DNA of 64,000 bases from Thiothrix eikelboomii (lineage in GTDB: Bacteria; Pseudomonadota; Gammaproteobacteria; Thiotrichales; Thiotrichaceae): the NCBI RefSeq assembly GCF_900167255.1, contig NZ_FUYB01000007.1, positions 1-64,000 on the forward strand, read 5' to 3'. A model generated the notes under the pieces. It had not been told where the DNA came from. It worked only from the letters and a program-made list of their open reading frames with translations, and made no database searches. The position numbers were made by a program, and so were the translations under genes. Shown in pieces: positions 16,397 to 25,413 of this stretch; positions within the stretch are counted from its first letter, which is position 1; each line of letters starts with the position of its first letter.

Positions 16397-18541
16397 TTAG
16401 TGTTTATGCCGGATGAGCCAACAACTATGAATTTTCATATCTCTTTGAAAATCTTCAGGTATTGATTGCAGGCGATAATCCTCTACTGCATAGCGCTCTT
16501 CGATTATTGGATCTAATTTAAACTTACGAAAATTATTCGAAAAAACCAGTACTCCATTCCTTTCAAGCACTTGCATCGCATTTTGTAAGAGTGAAACCTG
16601 ATCACGTTGGACATCAAACACGGTCTGCATGCGTTTGGAATTACTAAAGGTCGGTGGATCAAGGAAAATTAAATCATAGCGCTGTTTGCAGTTGGCGAGC
16701 CATTCCACGGCATTCGCCCGAATAGTGCGATAGTTATAGGGGTTTAACTTCAGATGATTGAGTTGAAAATTATCCTCAGCCCACGCTAAATAGGTGGAAG
16801 ATAAATCCACGCTATCGACACGACTCGCCCCACCAGCTGCAGCATGTACACTCACCGCCCCCGTGTAGCAAAATAGATTCAATACCGATTTGCCTTGCGC
16901 GTGTTGCTGCATCCACAGCCGCATAGGGCGATGATCTAAAAACAAACCCGTGTCTAAATAATCACTTAAATTCACCTTAAATCTTAGCCCATGCTCATGG
17001 ACGACGAGGCTTTGCCCGACTTGAGCTTGACGCTCATATTGGTCAAAACCTTTTTGGCGTTTACGTTGTTTTAGCACTATTTTATTAGCCGGAACTTTTA
17101 GCACTTCGGCCAAAGTCATCAGCACTTGATCCAAACGCTGCTGTGCGGTTTTTTCATCAATAGTTGCGGGGGGAGCATATTCTTGCACATGCAGCCAATC
17201 TGCATAACGATCCACCGCGACGGCATATTCGGGAATATCGGCATCATAAATGCGATAAGCGTCGGTATGCCCACGTTGAATAAAGCCTTTGAGTTTACGC
17301 AAATTTTTTTCAATGCGATTAGCAAAATCCTCAGCAATCCAAAGTGTTGGCCTTGCTTTTTGAACGAGTTTATCTAAAGTCCACAGTTGATATTCATCCC
17401 GCCCATTGAGATAGCGATAGGTTTTGCTATAAAACAAATCAGTGAACGCTAACGGTGCAGCGGCAGGGGCAAACAAAGCTCCTCGGAACTGAGTCGATAA
17501 GCTAGAAATTGCTTGACCGAACTCACTATAAGCAGTGCGCCAAGTTAAGGCGTGTTGCTCTGCATTAAAGGGTAATTGACTTAATAATAAACCTTGATCT
17601 GCCTGAAAATTTGCAAACTCGATCTGTTTAGGCTCTTGATTAAGCCATTGAGCTGCAGGTAACCCCAAAGTAGCCCAATCCGATTTAGCCGTGGCTAATT
17701 TATCCTTATCCAGCTCACAGCCAATAAAATGGAAGCGCTCTGCTTTAGCTAAACCAACTTGCTGGCGCTCACGCGCTTCACTTAACAACTCGCCATACAG
17801 CTGAGCATCATGTTTTAACCAACGTTGGGCTACCGTTGCTCCGCGTAATAAACCGGGGGCTATATCTAAAGCCATTAAAGCGGCTTCTATTATAAACTCA
17901 CCTGAGCCACAAATCGGATCTAGCAAACAAGTGACTGGCTGCTCAGCTTTAATTAATTCCGGCCAGCCTGCCCTGATTAAAACAGCAGCGGCTAAATTTT
18001 CATGCAAAGCATAATAGGCATCCAAATCACGGTAGCCACGTTGATGTAAACCCTTTTGGTTCAGATCAATACCGATACTCGCTTTGCCCTTATGCACATT
18101 TACTGAAACCACTAAATCGGGATTAGCACTAATCGAAGGTCTTTGCCCCTCTGGAGTACGAAGCAAGTCGACAATCTGATCTTTAACCCACTGCGCACCA
18201 AATTGGGTGTTACGAATATCATCCGTTAACCCAGAAAAACGCACTTTGAAACTACCATCAATCCGCAAATGCTCTGCCCAAGGAATCGTTTTAATCAGGG
18301 TACTTAATTCGGCTTGATCTTTGCCAAAACCATAGGCTAATTGCAAAGTCGCTCGAGAGGCTAAGCGACTCCAAATTAAGGCACGATAGGCAAATCTTAA
18401 ATCACCCATCACTTGCACACCAGAATGACCAATTTTAGTCTGCTCCGCCCCTAGACCACTGAGTTCTTCAGCCAATAACGGCTCAACAAACTGTGGGCAG
18501 GCAAAAAACCATTCATACTTAACACTATTCTCAAATTGCAT
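16397..18541 (-). CDS. rlmL: 23S rRNA methyltransferase RlmKL with degenerate RlmL half
   Basis: RlmKL fuses two 23S rRNA methylases: the N-terminal RlmL (m2G2445) and the C-terminal RlmK (m7G2069). The 714 residues have the THUMP RNA-binding domain, a first methylase fold (LLDPICGSGEFIIEAA), and a second one with FCYTGAVSVHAA and LDPPTFSNSKRM, both well kept. In the first half the catalytic Asn-Pro-Pro-Tyr motif is not found; the expected position reads QLPFNAEQ (near 17555-17578), and the usual CGSGT is CGSGE. So the RlmK half looks active while the RlmL half probably is not. The ATG at 18539-18541 is preferred over a TTG four codons upstream. Confidence 0.9.
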   Translation of the reverse strand: MQFENSVKYEWFFACPQFVEPLLAEELSGLGAEQTKIGHSGVQVMGDLRFAYRALIWSRLASRATLQLAYGFGKDQAELSTLIKTIPWAEHLRIDGSFKVRFSGLTDDIRNTQFGAQWVKDQIVDLLRTPEGQRPSISANPDLVVSVNVHKGKASIGIDLNQKGLHQRGYRDLDAYYALHENLAAAVLIRAGWPELIKAEQPVTCLLDPICGSGEFIIEAALMALDIAPGLLRGATVAQRWLKHDAQLYGELLSEARERQQVGLAKAERFHFIGCELDKDKLATAKSDWATLGLPAAQWLNQEPKQIEFANFQADQGLLLSQLPFNAEQHALTWRTAYSEFGQAISSLSTQFRGALFAPAAAPLAFTDLFYSKTYRYLNGRDEYQLWTLDKLVQKARPTLWIAEDFANRIEKNLRKLKGFIQRGHTDAYRIYDADIPEYAVAVDRYADWLHVQEYAPPATIDEKTAQQRLDQVLMTLAEVLKVPANKIVLKQRKRQKGFDQYERQAQVGQSLVVHEHGLRFKVNLSDYLDTGLFLDHRPMRLWMQQHAQGKSVLNLFCYTGAVSVHAAAGGASRVDSVDLSSTYLAWAEDNFQLNHLKLNPYNYRTIRANAVEWLANCKQRYDLIFLDPPTFSNSKRMQTVFDVQRDQVSLLQNAMQVLERNGVLVFSNNFRKFKLDPIIEERYAVEDYRLQSIPEDFQRDMKIHSCWLIRHKH

Positions 18542-18759
18542 GGGGCTGACCAAGAAATCGACGGCTTATGATTTTAACATCAAATCAGGTGTTGTATGCT
18601 CTGTTATCTATCCGCTAGCTAGCAGTGTGATAGAGGTTTAGCCTGAATAAAAATAGGTTGATCGTGTTGGTTTTAGCTGTAATTATGTCAACAATGTTGC
18701 AGTTGCACACTTGGAAAAACCCGAAATTCCAGCTATTATTCAGCACTTGTCAGCACACA

Positions 18760-18767
18760 TGTCGACA
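18760..18767. promoter_or_regulatory. TGTCGACA palindrome upstream of sdhC
   Basis: The same 8-bp palindrome as in front of zapE and talC lies 46 bp before the sdhC ATG, flanked as ATGTCGACAA. Function is unknown; the recurring promoter-proximal position is the argument. Confidence 0.3.
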
Positions 18768-18812
18768 ATCTGAAGGCTTAAGAAAACATGTTCCAACATA
18801 GGTTCCAAGCAA

Positions 18813-19190
18813 ATGAAAACCACCAGTAACAGACCGCTTTCCCCCCATCTGCAAGTGTATAAGATGCCGCTCCCGGCGGTTTTATCCGTTCTCCACCGTG
18901 GCACTGGCATTGTGCTGTCCATCGGTAGCCTACTTGTCGTGTATTGGCTGACTGCATTAGCAGCAGGCCCTGAGGCCTATGCGACTGCGAGTGGAATTTT
19001 AGGCTCATTCCTTGGCAAATTAGTTTTATTTGGCTGGACTTGGGCTTTGTTTTATCACCTGTGCAATGGTGTGCGCCATTTGCTGTGGGACACAGGTTTT
19101 GGCTTTGATATTCCGACCACTTATTTGACGGGTAAAGTGGTATTAGGGGCTTCAGCCGTTCTAACCCTTCTATTGTGGCTCGTGGCCTAA
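18813..19190 (+). CDS. sdhC: Succinate dehydrogenase cytochrome b556 subunit SdhC
   Basis: SdhC anchors succinate dehydrogenase (complex II) in the inner membrane and helps bind heme b and quinone. The 125 residues start with RPLSPHLQVYKMPLPAVLSVLHRGTG, the SdhC signature region whose serine and arginine line the quinone site, and have three membrane helices. The heme-ligand histidine is expected in FYHLCNGVRHLLWD. It opens the sdhCDAB operon. Confidence 0.94.
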   Translation: MKTTSNRPLSPHLQVYKMPLPAVLSVLHRGTGIVLSIGSLLVVYWLTALAAGPEAYATASGILGSFLGKLVLFGWTWALFYHLCNGVRHLLWDTGFGFDIPTTYLTGKVVLGASAVLTLLLWLVA

Positions 19191-19208
19191 GGTTTGCAGG
19201 AGATTATC

Positions 19209-19589
19209 ATGAGTTTGGTAACACCTTTAAAGAAAGCACGCGGCTTAGGCTCAGCTAAAGCGGGTACTCATCATTTCTGGGTGCAACGGGTCACAGCGAT
19301 TGCCTTAGTGCCTTTGACTTTATGGGTAGCCTTCACGGTCGCTGCTTTAAGCGATCAAGACTATGCCACCACTTTAACTTATTTTTCATCACCTTTTAGT
19401 GCTGCCATGTTCAGCCTGTTCATTTTCACTGCGTTTTATCACGCTGCTTTAGGCTTGCAAGTGGTCATCGAAGATTATGTTCACCATGAAGGCGTAAAAA
19501 TCGGCGCTTTAATTGGCATGAAACTATTTTTGGCCTTAACTGGGGCCACCAGTATTATCGCCGTTTTGCTTGCGGCTTTCGGCAGCTGA
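19209..19589 (+). CDS. sdhD: Succinate dehydrogenase membrane anchor SdhD
   Basis: SdhD is the second membrane anchor of complex II. I start at the ATG at 19209, which has an AGGAG ribosome site at 19197-19201; the upstream TTG would swallow that site. The 126 residues have [19 protein letters not shown] at the first helix, three hydrophobic segments, and [17 protein letters not shown] with the histidine and tyrosine conserved for heme and quinone binding. It sits between sdhC and sdhA and overlaps neither. Confidence 0.92.
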   Translation: MSLVTPLKKARGLGSAKAGTHHFWVQRVTAIALVPLTLWVAFTVAALSDQDYATTLTYFSSPFSAAMFSLFIFTAFYHAALGLQVVIEDYVHHEGVKIGALIGMKLFLALTGATSIIAVLLAAFGS

Positions 19590-19599
19590 GGAGCCTTGC

Positions 19600-21387
19600 A
19601 TGTCTGAGTATAAAATTGAAAACCATACCTATGACGTGGTTGTCGTTGGGGCTGGTGGGGCCGGTTTGCGTGCTACTTTCGGTATGGCCGTAAAGGGTTT
19701 ATCCACCGCGTGTATTACTAAAGTATTCCCGACCCGTAGCCATACAGTGGCAGCACAAGGGGGGATGTCAGCTGCCTTAGGCAATATGGGGCCGGATAAA
19801 TGGCAGTGGCACATGTATGACACCGTGAAAGGTTCGGATTGGCTCGGTGATCAAGACGCGATTGAATATATGTGTCGTGAAGCTATCCCCGCTGTGATTG
19901 AATTAGAACATCAAGGTGTACCCTTCTCGCGGACTGAAGAAGGTCGAATTTATCAGCGCCCCTTTGGTGGTATGACCACTAACTATGGTGAGGGGATTGC
20001 CCAACGTACTTGCGCAGCCGCTGACCGGACTGGGCATGCGATTCTGCATACCTTGTATCAACAATCTCTACGGCATAATGCTGAATTTTATATTGAGCAT
20101 TTTGCGACTGACTTGATCATGGACGACCAAGGTGTTTGCCGTGGTGTGCTCGCTTGGGATTTAGCGACGGGTGTCTTACGGATTTTCCGTGCGCAAACTG
20201 TGGTCTTGGCTACCGGCGGTTATGGTCGCGCTTATTTCTCTGCAACCTCAGCGCACACCTGTACAGGGGATGGCAATGGCATGGTGACTCGTGCGGGTTT
20301 GCCACTACAAGATATGGAATTCACTCAATTCCACCCCACCGGTATCTATGGCTCAGGCTGCTTGATCACCGAAGGGGTAAGGGGTGAAGGTGGTTATCTC
20401 ACTAACTCACTCGGTGAGCGCTTTATGGAACGGTATGCACCGAATGCCAAAGATTTGGCTTCGCGTGATGTAGTGAGTCGCTCGATGACCATCGAGATTA
20501 ACGAAGGTCGTGGGGTGGGTCCAAAGAAAGACCATATTCATATTCATCTTGAGCATTTAGGGGCTGAAGTCATTCACGAACGCTTACCGGGTATTGCGGA
20601 AAGTGCAAAGATTTTTGCGGGTGTAGATGTCACCAAAGAACCGATCCCTGTTCTGCCAACTGTTCACTACAATATGGGGGGTATCCCCACCAACTATCAT
20701 GGTGAAGTGGTTACCTTGAAAGATGGCAATCCTGATAGCGTAATTCCGGGCTTGATGGCAATTGGCGAATGTGCTTGTGTCTCCGTCCACGGTGCAAATC
20801 GCTTAGGCTCTAACTCCTTATTAGACATCGTGGTCTTTGGGCGTGCAGCTGCGAATCGTTGTGCTGAAACCTTAAAAGCGGGTGCGAGCCAACCCGATTT
20901 ACCGAAAGCAGGTGTCGATAAAGTGTTGGAACGCTTCAAACGCATTCATCATGCGAATGGCAGCACCACCACGGCAGAAATCCGCGACAATATGCAACAC
21001 ACTATGCAAAAGCATGCGGCGGTCTTCCGTACTGGCGACTCATTGCAAGAAGGTGTAGATAAAATGAACGCTATCTATGCGAGTTACCAAGATGTGAAAG
21101 TCAGTGATCGTGGCTTGATTTGGAACTCTGACTTGATGGAAACCTTCGAGCTAGCGAATCTATTGGATTGCGCGCAAGTATCTGTACAGTGCGCCTTGAA
21201 CCGCAAGGAAAGTCGGGGCGCACATGCCCGTGAAGATTTCCCTGATCGTGATGATGCTAACTGGATGAAGCATTCTTTGGCTTGGTTAGATGAACAAGGC
21301 CAAGTCAACATTGACTATCGCCCAGTGCATACTTATACCCTGACGGATGATGTCGAATACATCCCGCCGAAAAAGCGCACCTACTAA
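19600..21387 (+). CDS. sdhA: Succinate dehydrogenase flavoprotein subunit SdhA
   Basis: SdhA oxidises succinate to fumarate with covalent FAD. The start at 19600 follows a GAGGAG ribosome site; the frame is open further upstream inside sdhD. The 595 residues have the FAD-binding [15 protein letters not shown], the [13 protein letters not shown] segment that carries the histidine for covalent FAD, the [16 protein letters not shown] region, the catalytic [21 protein letters not shown] and the C-terminal [19 protein letters not shown]. Two sdhE genes, whose products attach this FAD, lie downstream. Confidence 0.96.
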   Translation: MSEYKIENHTYDVVVVGAGGAGLRATFGMAVKGLSTACITKVFPTRSHTVAAQGGMSAALGNMGPDKWQWHMYDTVKGSDWLGDQDAIEYMCREAIPAVIELEHQGVPFSRTEEGRIYQRPFGGMTTNYGEGIAQRTCAAADRTGHAILHTLYQQSLRHNAEFYIEHFATDLIMDDQGVCRGVLAWDLATGVLRIFRAQTVVLATGGYGRAYFSATSAHTCTGDGNGMVTRAGLPLQDMEFTQFHPTGIYGSGCLITEGVRGEGGYLTNSLGERFMERYAPNAKDLASRDVVSRSMTIEINEGRGVGPKKDHIHIHLEHLGAEVIHERLPGIAESAKIFAGVDVTKEPIPVLPTVHYNMGGIPTNYHGEVVTLKDGNPDSVIPGLMAIGECACVSVHGANRLGSNSLLDIVVFGRAAANRCAETLKAGASQPDLPKAGVDKVLERFKRIHHANGSTTTAEIRDNMQHTMQKHAAVFRTGDSLQEGVDKMNAIYASYQDVKVSDRGLIWNSDLMETFELANLLDCAQVSVQCALNRKESRGAHAREDFPDRDDANWMKHSLAWLDEQGQVNIDYRPVHTYTLTDDVEYIPPKKRTY

Positions 21388-21403
21388 GGGAGCATAACGA
21401 ATT

Positions 21404-22186
21404 ATGGCTGAATTTAAACTTCCCGCAAACTCGATCATTAAAGATGGCAAAACTTGGCCGACCCCAACCGGGGCTAGCCGTGTAAAGAACTTTAAGATCT
21501 ATCGTTATGATCCTGATAGTGGGCAAAATCCACGCTGGGATACCTTCCCGATTGATCTCGATGACTGCGCACCGATGGTCCTGGATGCCCTCTTAAAGAT
21601 CAAAAATGAGATCGACCCTACCCTAACCTTCCGCCGCTCTTGCCGTGAAGGGATTTGTGGTTCGTGTGCAATGAATATCGGTGGCTCAAATACACTAGCT
21701 TGCATTAAAGCCATCGAAGATATTCCGGGCGATATTACCATTAGCCCTTTGCCACACATGGAAGTTGTCAAAGATCTAGTCCCTGATCTGACTCATTTCT
21801 ATGCGCAATATGCGTCGATTAAACCGTGGATGCAGACTTCAACCCCTGCCCCACAAGATCGTGAACGCTTACAGTCGCCAGAAGATCGTAAAAAGCTAGA
21901 TGGCTTATATGAATGTATTCTATGTGCTAGCTGCTCAACCTCTTGCCCAAGCTATTGGTGGAATGGTGATCGTTATTTAGGCCCAGCCGTGCTGCTGCAA
22001 GCTTATCGTTGGGTCATTGATAGTCGGGATGAAGCCACGGGTGAGCGCTTAGATAATCTTGAAGATCCCTTCAAACTGTATCGTTGTCATACCATTATGA
22101 ACTGCACCAATACTTGCCCGAAAGGCTTGAACCCAGCTCAAGCCATTGGTCAGCTGAAAAAAATGATGGTCGAGCGCCTATATTAA
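21404..22186 (+). CDS. sdhB: Succinate dehydrogenase iron-sulfur subunit SdhB
   Basis: SdhB carries electrons from SdhA to quinone. Three cluster motifs are present: [2Fe-2S] [15 protein letters not shown] with a following cysteine, [4Fe-4S] [16 protein letters not shown], and [3Fe-4S] [17 protein letters not shown]. The 260 residues are slightly longer than the E. coli form, with an N-terminal extension before the FKIYRYDPD strand, common in Pseudomonas relatives. A hairpin with four T residues lies 28 bp after its stop. Confidence 0.96.
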   Translation: MAEFKLPANSIIKDGKTWPTPTGASRVKNFKIYRYDPDSGQNPRWDTFPIDLDDCAPMVLDALLKIKNEIDPTLTFRRSCREGICGSCAMNIGGSNTLACIKAIEDIPGDITISPLPHMEVVKDLVPDLTHFYAQYASIKPWMQTSTPAPQDRERLQSPEDRKKLDGLYECILCASCSTSCPSYWWNGDRYLGPAVLLQAYRWVIDSRDEATGERLDNLEDPFKLYRCHTIMNCTNTCPKGLNPAQAIGQLKKMMVERLY

Positions 22187-22213
22187 GCCCGATTAATTAG
22201 GCTCGTTCTAGCA

Positions 22214-22240
22214 CCCTTCTCTCGTTGAGGGAAGGGTTTT
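22214..22240 (+). terminator. Hairpin between sdhB and sdhE (terminator or attenuator)
   Basis: CCCTTCTCTC (22214-22223) and GAGGGAAGGG (22227-22236) form a 10-bp stem with one G-T pair and a GTT loop, then TTTT. It could end most sdhCDAB transcripts while letting a fraction read into the two sdhE genes. Confidence 0.55.
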
Positions 22241-22262
22241 GCAGATAGTAAAGGTGGACTGC

Positions 22263-22496
22263 ATGAACGAACTCTCTCGCTACAAATTACGTTGTCGGCG
22301 TGGCATGAAGGAACTCGACTTCGTACTAGAACGCTATCTCAAGAATCACTTCCCCCAAGCTGATGCTGAAGAAATTCAGCGCTTTGATGAATTACTCGAA
22401 TTACAAGACCCTAATCTGTTTGGTATTTTGTTCCAGACCGAAGCGACTCCTGAGCAATATCAGGCCTTGGCAGCAAAAATCCGTTCTCTCGCTTAA
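22263..22496 (+). CDS. sdhE: FAD assembly factor SdhE
   Basis: SdhE helps attach FAD covalently to SdhA. The 77 residues begin after an AAGGTGG ribosome site and contain LRCRRGMKELDFVLERYL, with the RGxxE motif (Arg13, Gly14, Glu17) that is essential in the E. coli protein, and DLxLQDPNLF in the second half. Its stop TAA overlaps the start of the next gene, which is a second, divergent member of the same family. Confidence 0.92.
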   Translation: MNELSRYKLRCRRGMKELDFVLERYLKNHFPQADAEEIQRFDELLELQDPNLFGILFQTEATPEQYQALAAKIRSLA

Positions 22497-22765
22497 TGGG
22501 CATACTCAAGCAAAACGAAGCGCAGTGGCAAGAGCGCTTAATCCGTTTGCGTTGGGCTTGTCATCGGACTCATAATGAACTCAATAAACCCCTATTAGGC
22601 TTTCTTGAAAATGTATATCCCTCTTTGGAGATGGGTGAGCAGTTTGCGTTTGAACGCTTGCTAAGTGCGGCTGATCACGATATTTTGCAATGGCTCAAGG
22701 GTAAACAGCTGCCAAATGATCAAGGTATTGTGACTATTCTTGCTTTGATCCAGCAAGCCAGTTAA
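22496..22765 (+). CDS. Divergent SdhE paralogue (RGxxE motif altered)
   Basis: This 89-residue protein aligns by eye with SdhE: LIRLRWACHRTHNELNKPLL corresponds to the RRGMKELD helix, followed by FLENVYPSLEMGEQFAFERL and ILQWLKGKQLPND, the typical SdhE second half. In the key motif the glycine is replaced by threonine (Arg24-Thr25-His-Asn-Glu28). It overlaps the first sdhE by TAATG, so both are made together. It may serve another flavoprotein, regulate SdhE, or be decaying; the frame is intact and the fold residues are kept, which argues against simple decay. Confidence 0.7.
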   Translation: MGILKQNEAQWQERLIRLRWACHRTHNELNKPLLGFLENVYPSLEMGEQFAFERLLSAADHDILQWLKGKQLPNDQGIVTILALIQQAS

Positions 22766-22802
22766 TTATCGAATATATTTATCATCGCTTAGAGGACCAT
22801 TC

Positions 22803-23228
22803 ATGGCTGAGTTGATCGACTTATCACCTGTGGCTGCTTATCAATATTTACAGGAAAATCCTGATAAAAGTGTACTGGTCGATATCCGTTCATCTATGGA
22901 ATATTTGTTTGTAGGTCATCCCGTTGGCTCCGTTCATATCGCGTGGATTGATGAGCCTGATTGGGATGTTAATCCCAATTTCGTCAGCGATGTTGAGCGC
23001 TTACTCAGCGGACGCTGTAAAGGCTTGGATGCTAAAACTGAGGCTGCCGTTGTACTGTGCTGTCGCAGTGGTAAACGAACCAAGGATGCGGGGGCGGCTT
23101 TACTGGCAGCGGGTTTTCAACAGGTTCTACATGTTAATGAAGGCTTCGAAGGTGAACGTGATGAGCAACATCATCGCAGTACCCTAGGTGGCTGGCGTTT
23201 TCATGGCTTACCTTGGGAACAATGTTAG
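22803..23228 (+). CDS. Single-domain rhodanese-like protein
   Basis: Rhodaneses move sulfane sulfur through a cysteine persulfide. The 141 residues have the fold start LVDIRSSMEYLFVGHPVGSVHI and the active loop CCRSGKRT with the predicted catalytic Cys87, then HVNEGFEGERDEQHHRSTLGGWRFHGLPW, an ending typical of this subgroup. No signal peptide. A GAGGA ribosome site precedes the ATG. It lies 37 bp after the sdhE paralogue and may be co-transcribed. Confidence 0.88.
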   Translation: MAELIDLSPVAAYQYLQENPDKSVLVDIRSSMEYLFVGHPVGSVHIAWIDEPDWDVNPNFVSDVERLLSGRCKGLDAKTEAAVVLCCRSGKRTKDAGAALLAAGFQQVLHVNEGFEGERDEQHHRSTLGGWRFHGLPWEQC

Positions 23229-23391
23229 CTTTACAACTAGGCTTTTGGGCAATTCCGTCAAAATCATCTAAAATTACAGAGCTAAACGGTCACGCACGCT
23301 CAGGGACGGGCAATAATACGTGACTGGAGCTGAAGTTTATGACTATGATTGCCCACCCTAAGGAGTCTAGTAAAACAAAAAAGGAGTTATA

Positions 23392-25251
23392 ATGAAAGCA
23401 AAGGCACTCGTTGTACTAGTAGTTGCTGTTGTTTGGGGATTAGGTAGTTGGTGGTGGTATGCCTGCAAAATCAAAGGATTCTGCGGTGCACCCGTGCATA
23501 CTGAGCAGGCGACTCACTCAGCAGACTCACCTCCCACTGAGGCCAAGCAGCCAAACGCCGACACGCATACAACTGAAGTAGCCAAGCTGCCTGCAGCACC
23601 TTCTGAAGCGCAAGTTGCCGATCAGCCGACGCCAACGGATACTCAACTCACTGCACTCAACATGAATACACCGAGTATGCCTGAGCTCACCAAGGCAACC
23701 GAACCTACACAAGCCCCTCAGCCAGCGCTTAAATCAGAGCCAAGCTCGGTTGAGTCAGTCGCTCAAACCTCCGTTCCACCAGAGCCTGAATCAAAACCAA
23801 CTCCGGTTGAGTCTAGCACGCCCACGGTTCAAGTACCTCAAGCACCCATACCACCAGAACCGCCATTGCCACCAACCGCTACTGTACCCGCCGAGCCTGC
23901 GATACCTGCCACAGCAGCGCCAGAGTCAACCGACAGCACTGAAACCGCTAGCATGATTGATCCCCCCCTACCTACTGAGCCTGTCACCCCGCTTGCGGAG
24001 GATAGCGATAAAGATGGTGTCCCCAATGAGTTGGAAAAAAAACTCGGCCTTGACCCTTACATGGCTGATTCAGATAAAGATGGTGTGAGTGATCAAGATG
24101 AACTTGGCTCTAGACCTGCGGAAGCCCCTCTAGATACCGATGATGATGGTATTATCAATGCGCTCGACTCTGATGATGACGGTGATGGTGACCCCACTGC
24201 TAATGAGGCCGTTGACCCCAACAAAGATGCTGTGATCACCGATGCGCGGGATAGTGACCAAGACGCTACCCCTGACTACTTGGATAAAGACAGTAGCTGG
24301 GCGACTTTGGATGATGATAACGATGGCCTTAGCAATGGTGAAGAAAAAGAAGCAGGTACTAACCCTAGCCTAACTGACTCTGATGGTGATGGGGTACCCG
24401 ATAAGCTTGAATTAGTGGATAAAAAAGATACCGATCAAGATGGTATCCTTGATGCACTCGACACCGATGATGATAATGATGGCATCATGACAGCGATGGA
24501 GAATCCCGATTCAAATAATGACGGCAAACTAGATGATGCTGCTGATCATAATAACAACGGTGTACCTGATTATTTAGATGCTAATTCATCCGGTGAAACG
24601 GTCGCTTCCAATCAGAACACGAACACCAATGAGCCTAATCCCAAAGATCCCGATATGGCCACCGGCCAGCCAGTCACTGCAAGCGCTATGCCTGAACCTG
24701 AAGCAGAACCCGAATCCGAGCCTGAACCCGAATCCGAAGCAAAATCCAGCACTAGCCTCCTAGCCAGCAGTCAACTGACAGCTGCACAGCCTCAAACCTC
24801 AGAACCCGTACCCGCTGCTGAAAAAAAGCCGACACCAGCAACCCCACCTAAAACTGACGACACGAATAAGATTACTGTTGATTTAGATAAACCCGCTGCT
24901 GATAAGAAAAATGTCAGTTCGGCACGCTTATATTTTCCATTCCGCTCCACTAAACCCGAGCTTGCCGATAGCACTGCAGCCTACTTTGATGATTTAATCA
25001 GTTTTTTAAAAGCCAACCCCAAAGCTAAAGTCAAAGTGATTGGGCATACCGATAATGTAGGTGATGCTGAGATTAATGAGAAACTCGGTTTACAACGTGC
25101 TGAGCGCATTCGTATTCAGCTGATTAGACGGGGAGCACCTGCTGATCGCGTTGAAGCCAGCTCTAAAGGCGAGTCTGCGCCTTGGGTGACTAATAAAACT
25201 GAAGAAGGTCGGAATAAAAACCGTCGTGTTGAAGTCAAGCCTATTAAATAA
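23392..25251 (+). CDS. OmpA-family protein with thrombospondin type 3 calcium-binding repeats
   Basis: The 619 residues have an N-terminal membrane helix (residues 4-24) followed by WWWYACKIKGFC, a long Pro/Glu/Thr-rich stretch, then thrombospondin type 3 repeats (about 204-395) built on the DxDxDG calcium-binding pattern (DSDKDGV, DTDDDGI, DSDGDGVPDKLE), a second acidic Pro-rich linker, and a C-terminal OmpA/MotB peptidoglycan-binding domain (about 510-619; FPFRSTKPELAD, HTDNVGDAEINEKLGLQRAERI, RNKNRRVEVKPI). The layout suggests a calcium-stiffened rod from membrane to cell wall. A GGAG ribosome site precedes the ATG. The next two genes likely belong with it. Confidence 0.85.
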   Translation: MKAKALVVLVVAVVWGLGSWWWYACKIKGFCGAPVHTEQATHSADSPPTEAKQPNADTHTTEVAKLPAAPSEAQVADQPTPTDTQLTALNMNTPSMPELTKATEPTQAPQPALKSEPSSVESVAQTSVPPEPESKPTPVESSTPTVQVPQAPIPPEPPLPPTATVPAEPAIPATAAPESTDSTETASMIDPPLPTEPVTPLAEDSDKDGVPNELEKKLGLDPYMADSDKDGVSDQDELGSRPAEAPLDTDDDGIINALDSDDDGDGDPTANEAVDPNKDAVITDARDSDQDATPDYLDKDSSWATLDDDNDGLSNGEEKEAGTNPSLTDSDGDGVPDKLELVDKKDTDQDGILDALDTDDDNDGIMTAMENPDSNNDGKLDDAADHNNNGVPDYLDANSSGETVASNQNTNTNEPNPKDPDMATGQPVTASAMPEPEAEPESEPEPESEAKSSTSLLASSQLTAAQPQTSEPVPAAEKKPTPATPPKTDDTNKITVDLDKPAADKKNVSSARLYFPFRSTKPELADSTAAYFDDLISFLKANPKAKVKVIGHTDNVGDAEINEKLGLQRAERIRIQLIRRGAPADRVEASSKGESAPWVTNKTEEGRNKNRRVEVKPIK

Positions 25252-25271
25252 TTGGGCGACAGGAGTAGCGA

Positions 25272-25400
25272 ATGATGTTCGAAAATATAACTAGCCGGGT
25301 TGATCTGACGGACGCTAGCCTAGAGCTGGCTATTATGCTAGGTGTTGCCTTTATCTTGGGCTTTCTTTTTTGTTATCTACGTAATAAATCCAATGATTAA
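25272..25400 (+). CDS. 42-residue single-pass membrane protein
   Basis: A short frame begins at ATG 25272 with AGGAG at 25261-25265, ideal spacing, and ends at 25400, 13 bp before the next gene. The peptide starts MMFENITSRVDL and has one membrane helix (LELAIMLGVAFILGFLFCYL) with a short basic tail. The helix resembles that of the next protein (SFEILLLLVAAFLVGALVCYL): the same acidic residue before it and the same final CYL. A partial duplication or a shared membrane partner is plausible. It is too short for most gene finders. Confidence 0.6.
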   Translation: MMFENITSRVDLTDASLELAIMLGVAFILGFLFCYLRNKSND

Positions 25401-25413
25401 AGGATCTTAAACT

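Noticed and set aside
23838-24026. Gly-rich frame antisense to the OmpA-like gene
   Set aside because: Arises from the Pro-rich codons of the real gene.
24004-24571. Possible tandem DNA repeat in the calcium-binding region
   Set aside because: The repeats are protein-level (DxDxDG) with variable DNA, explained by the thrombospondin type 3 domain.
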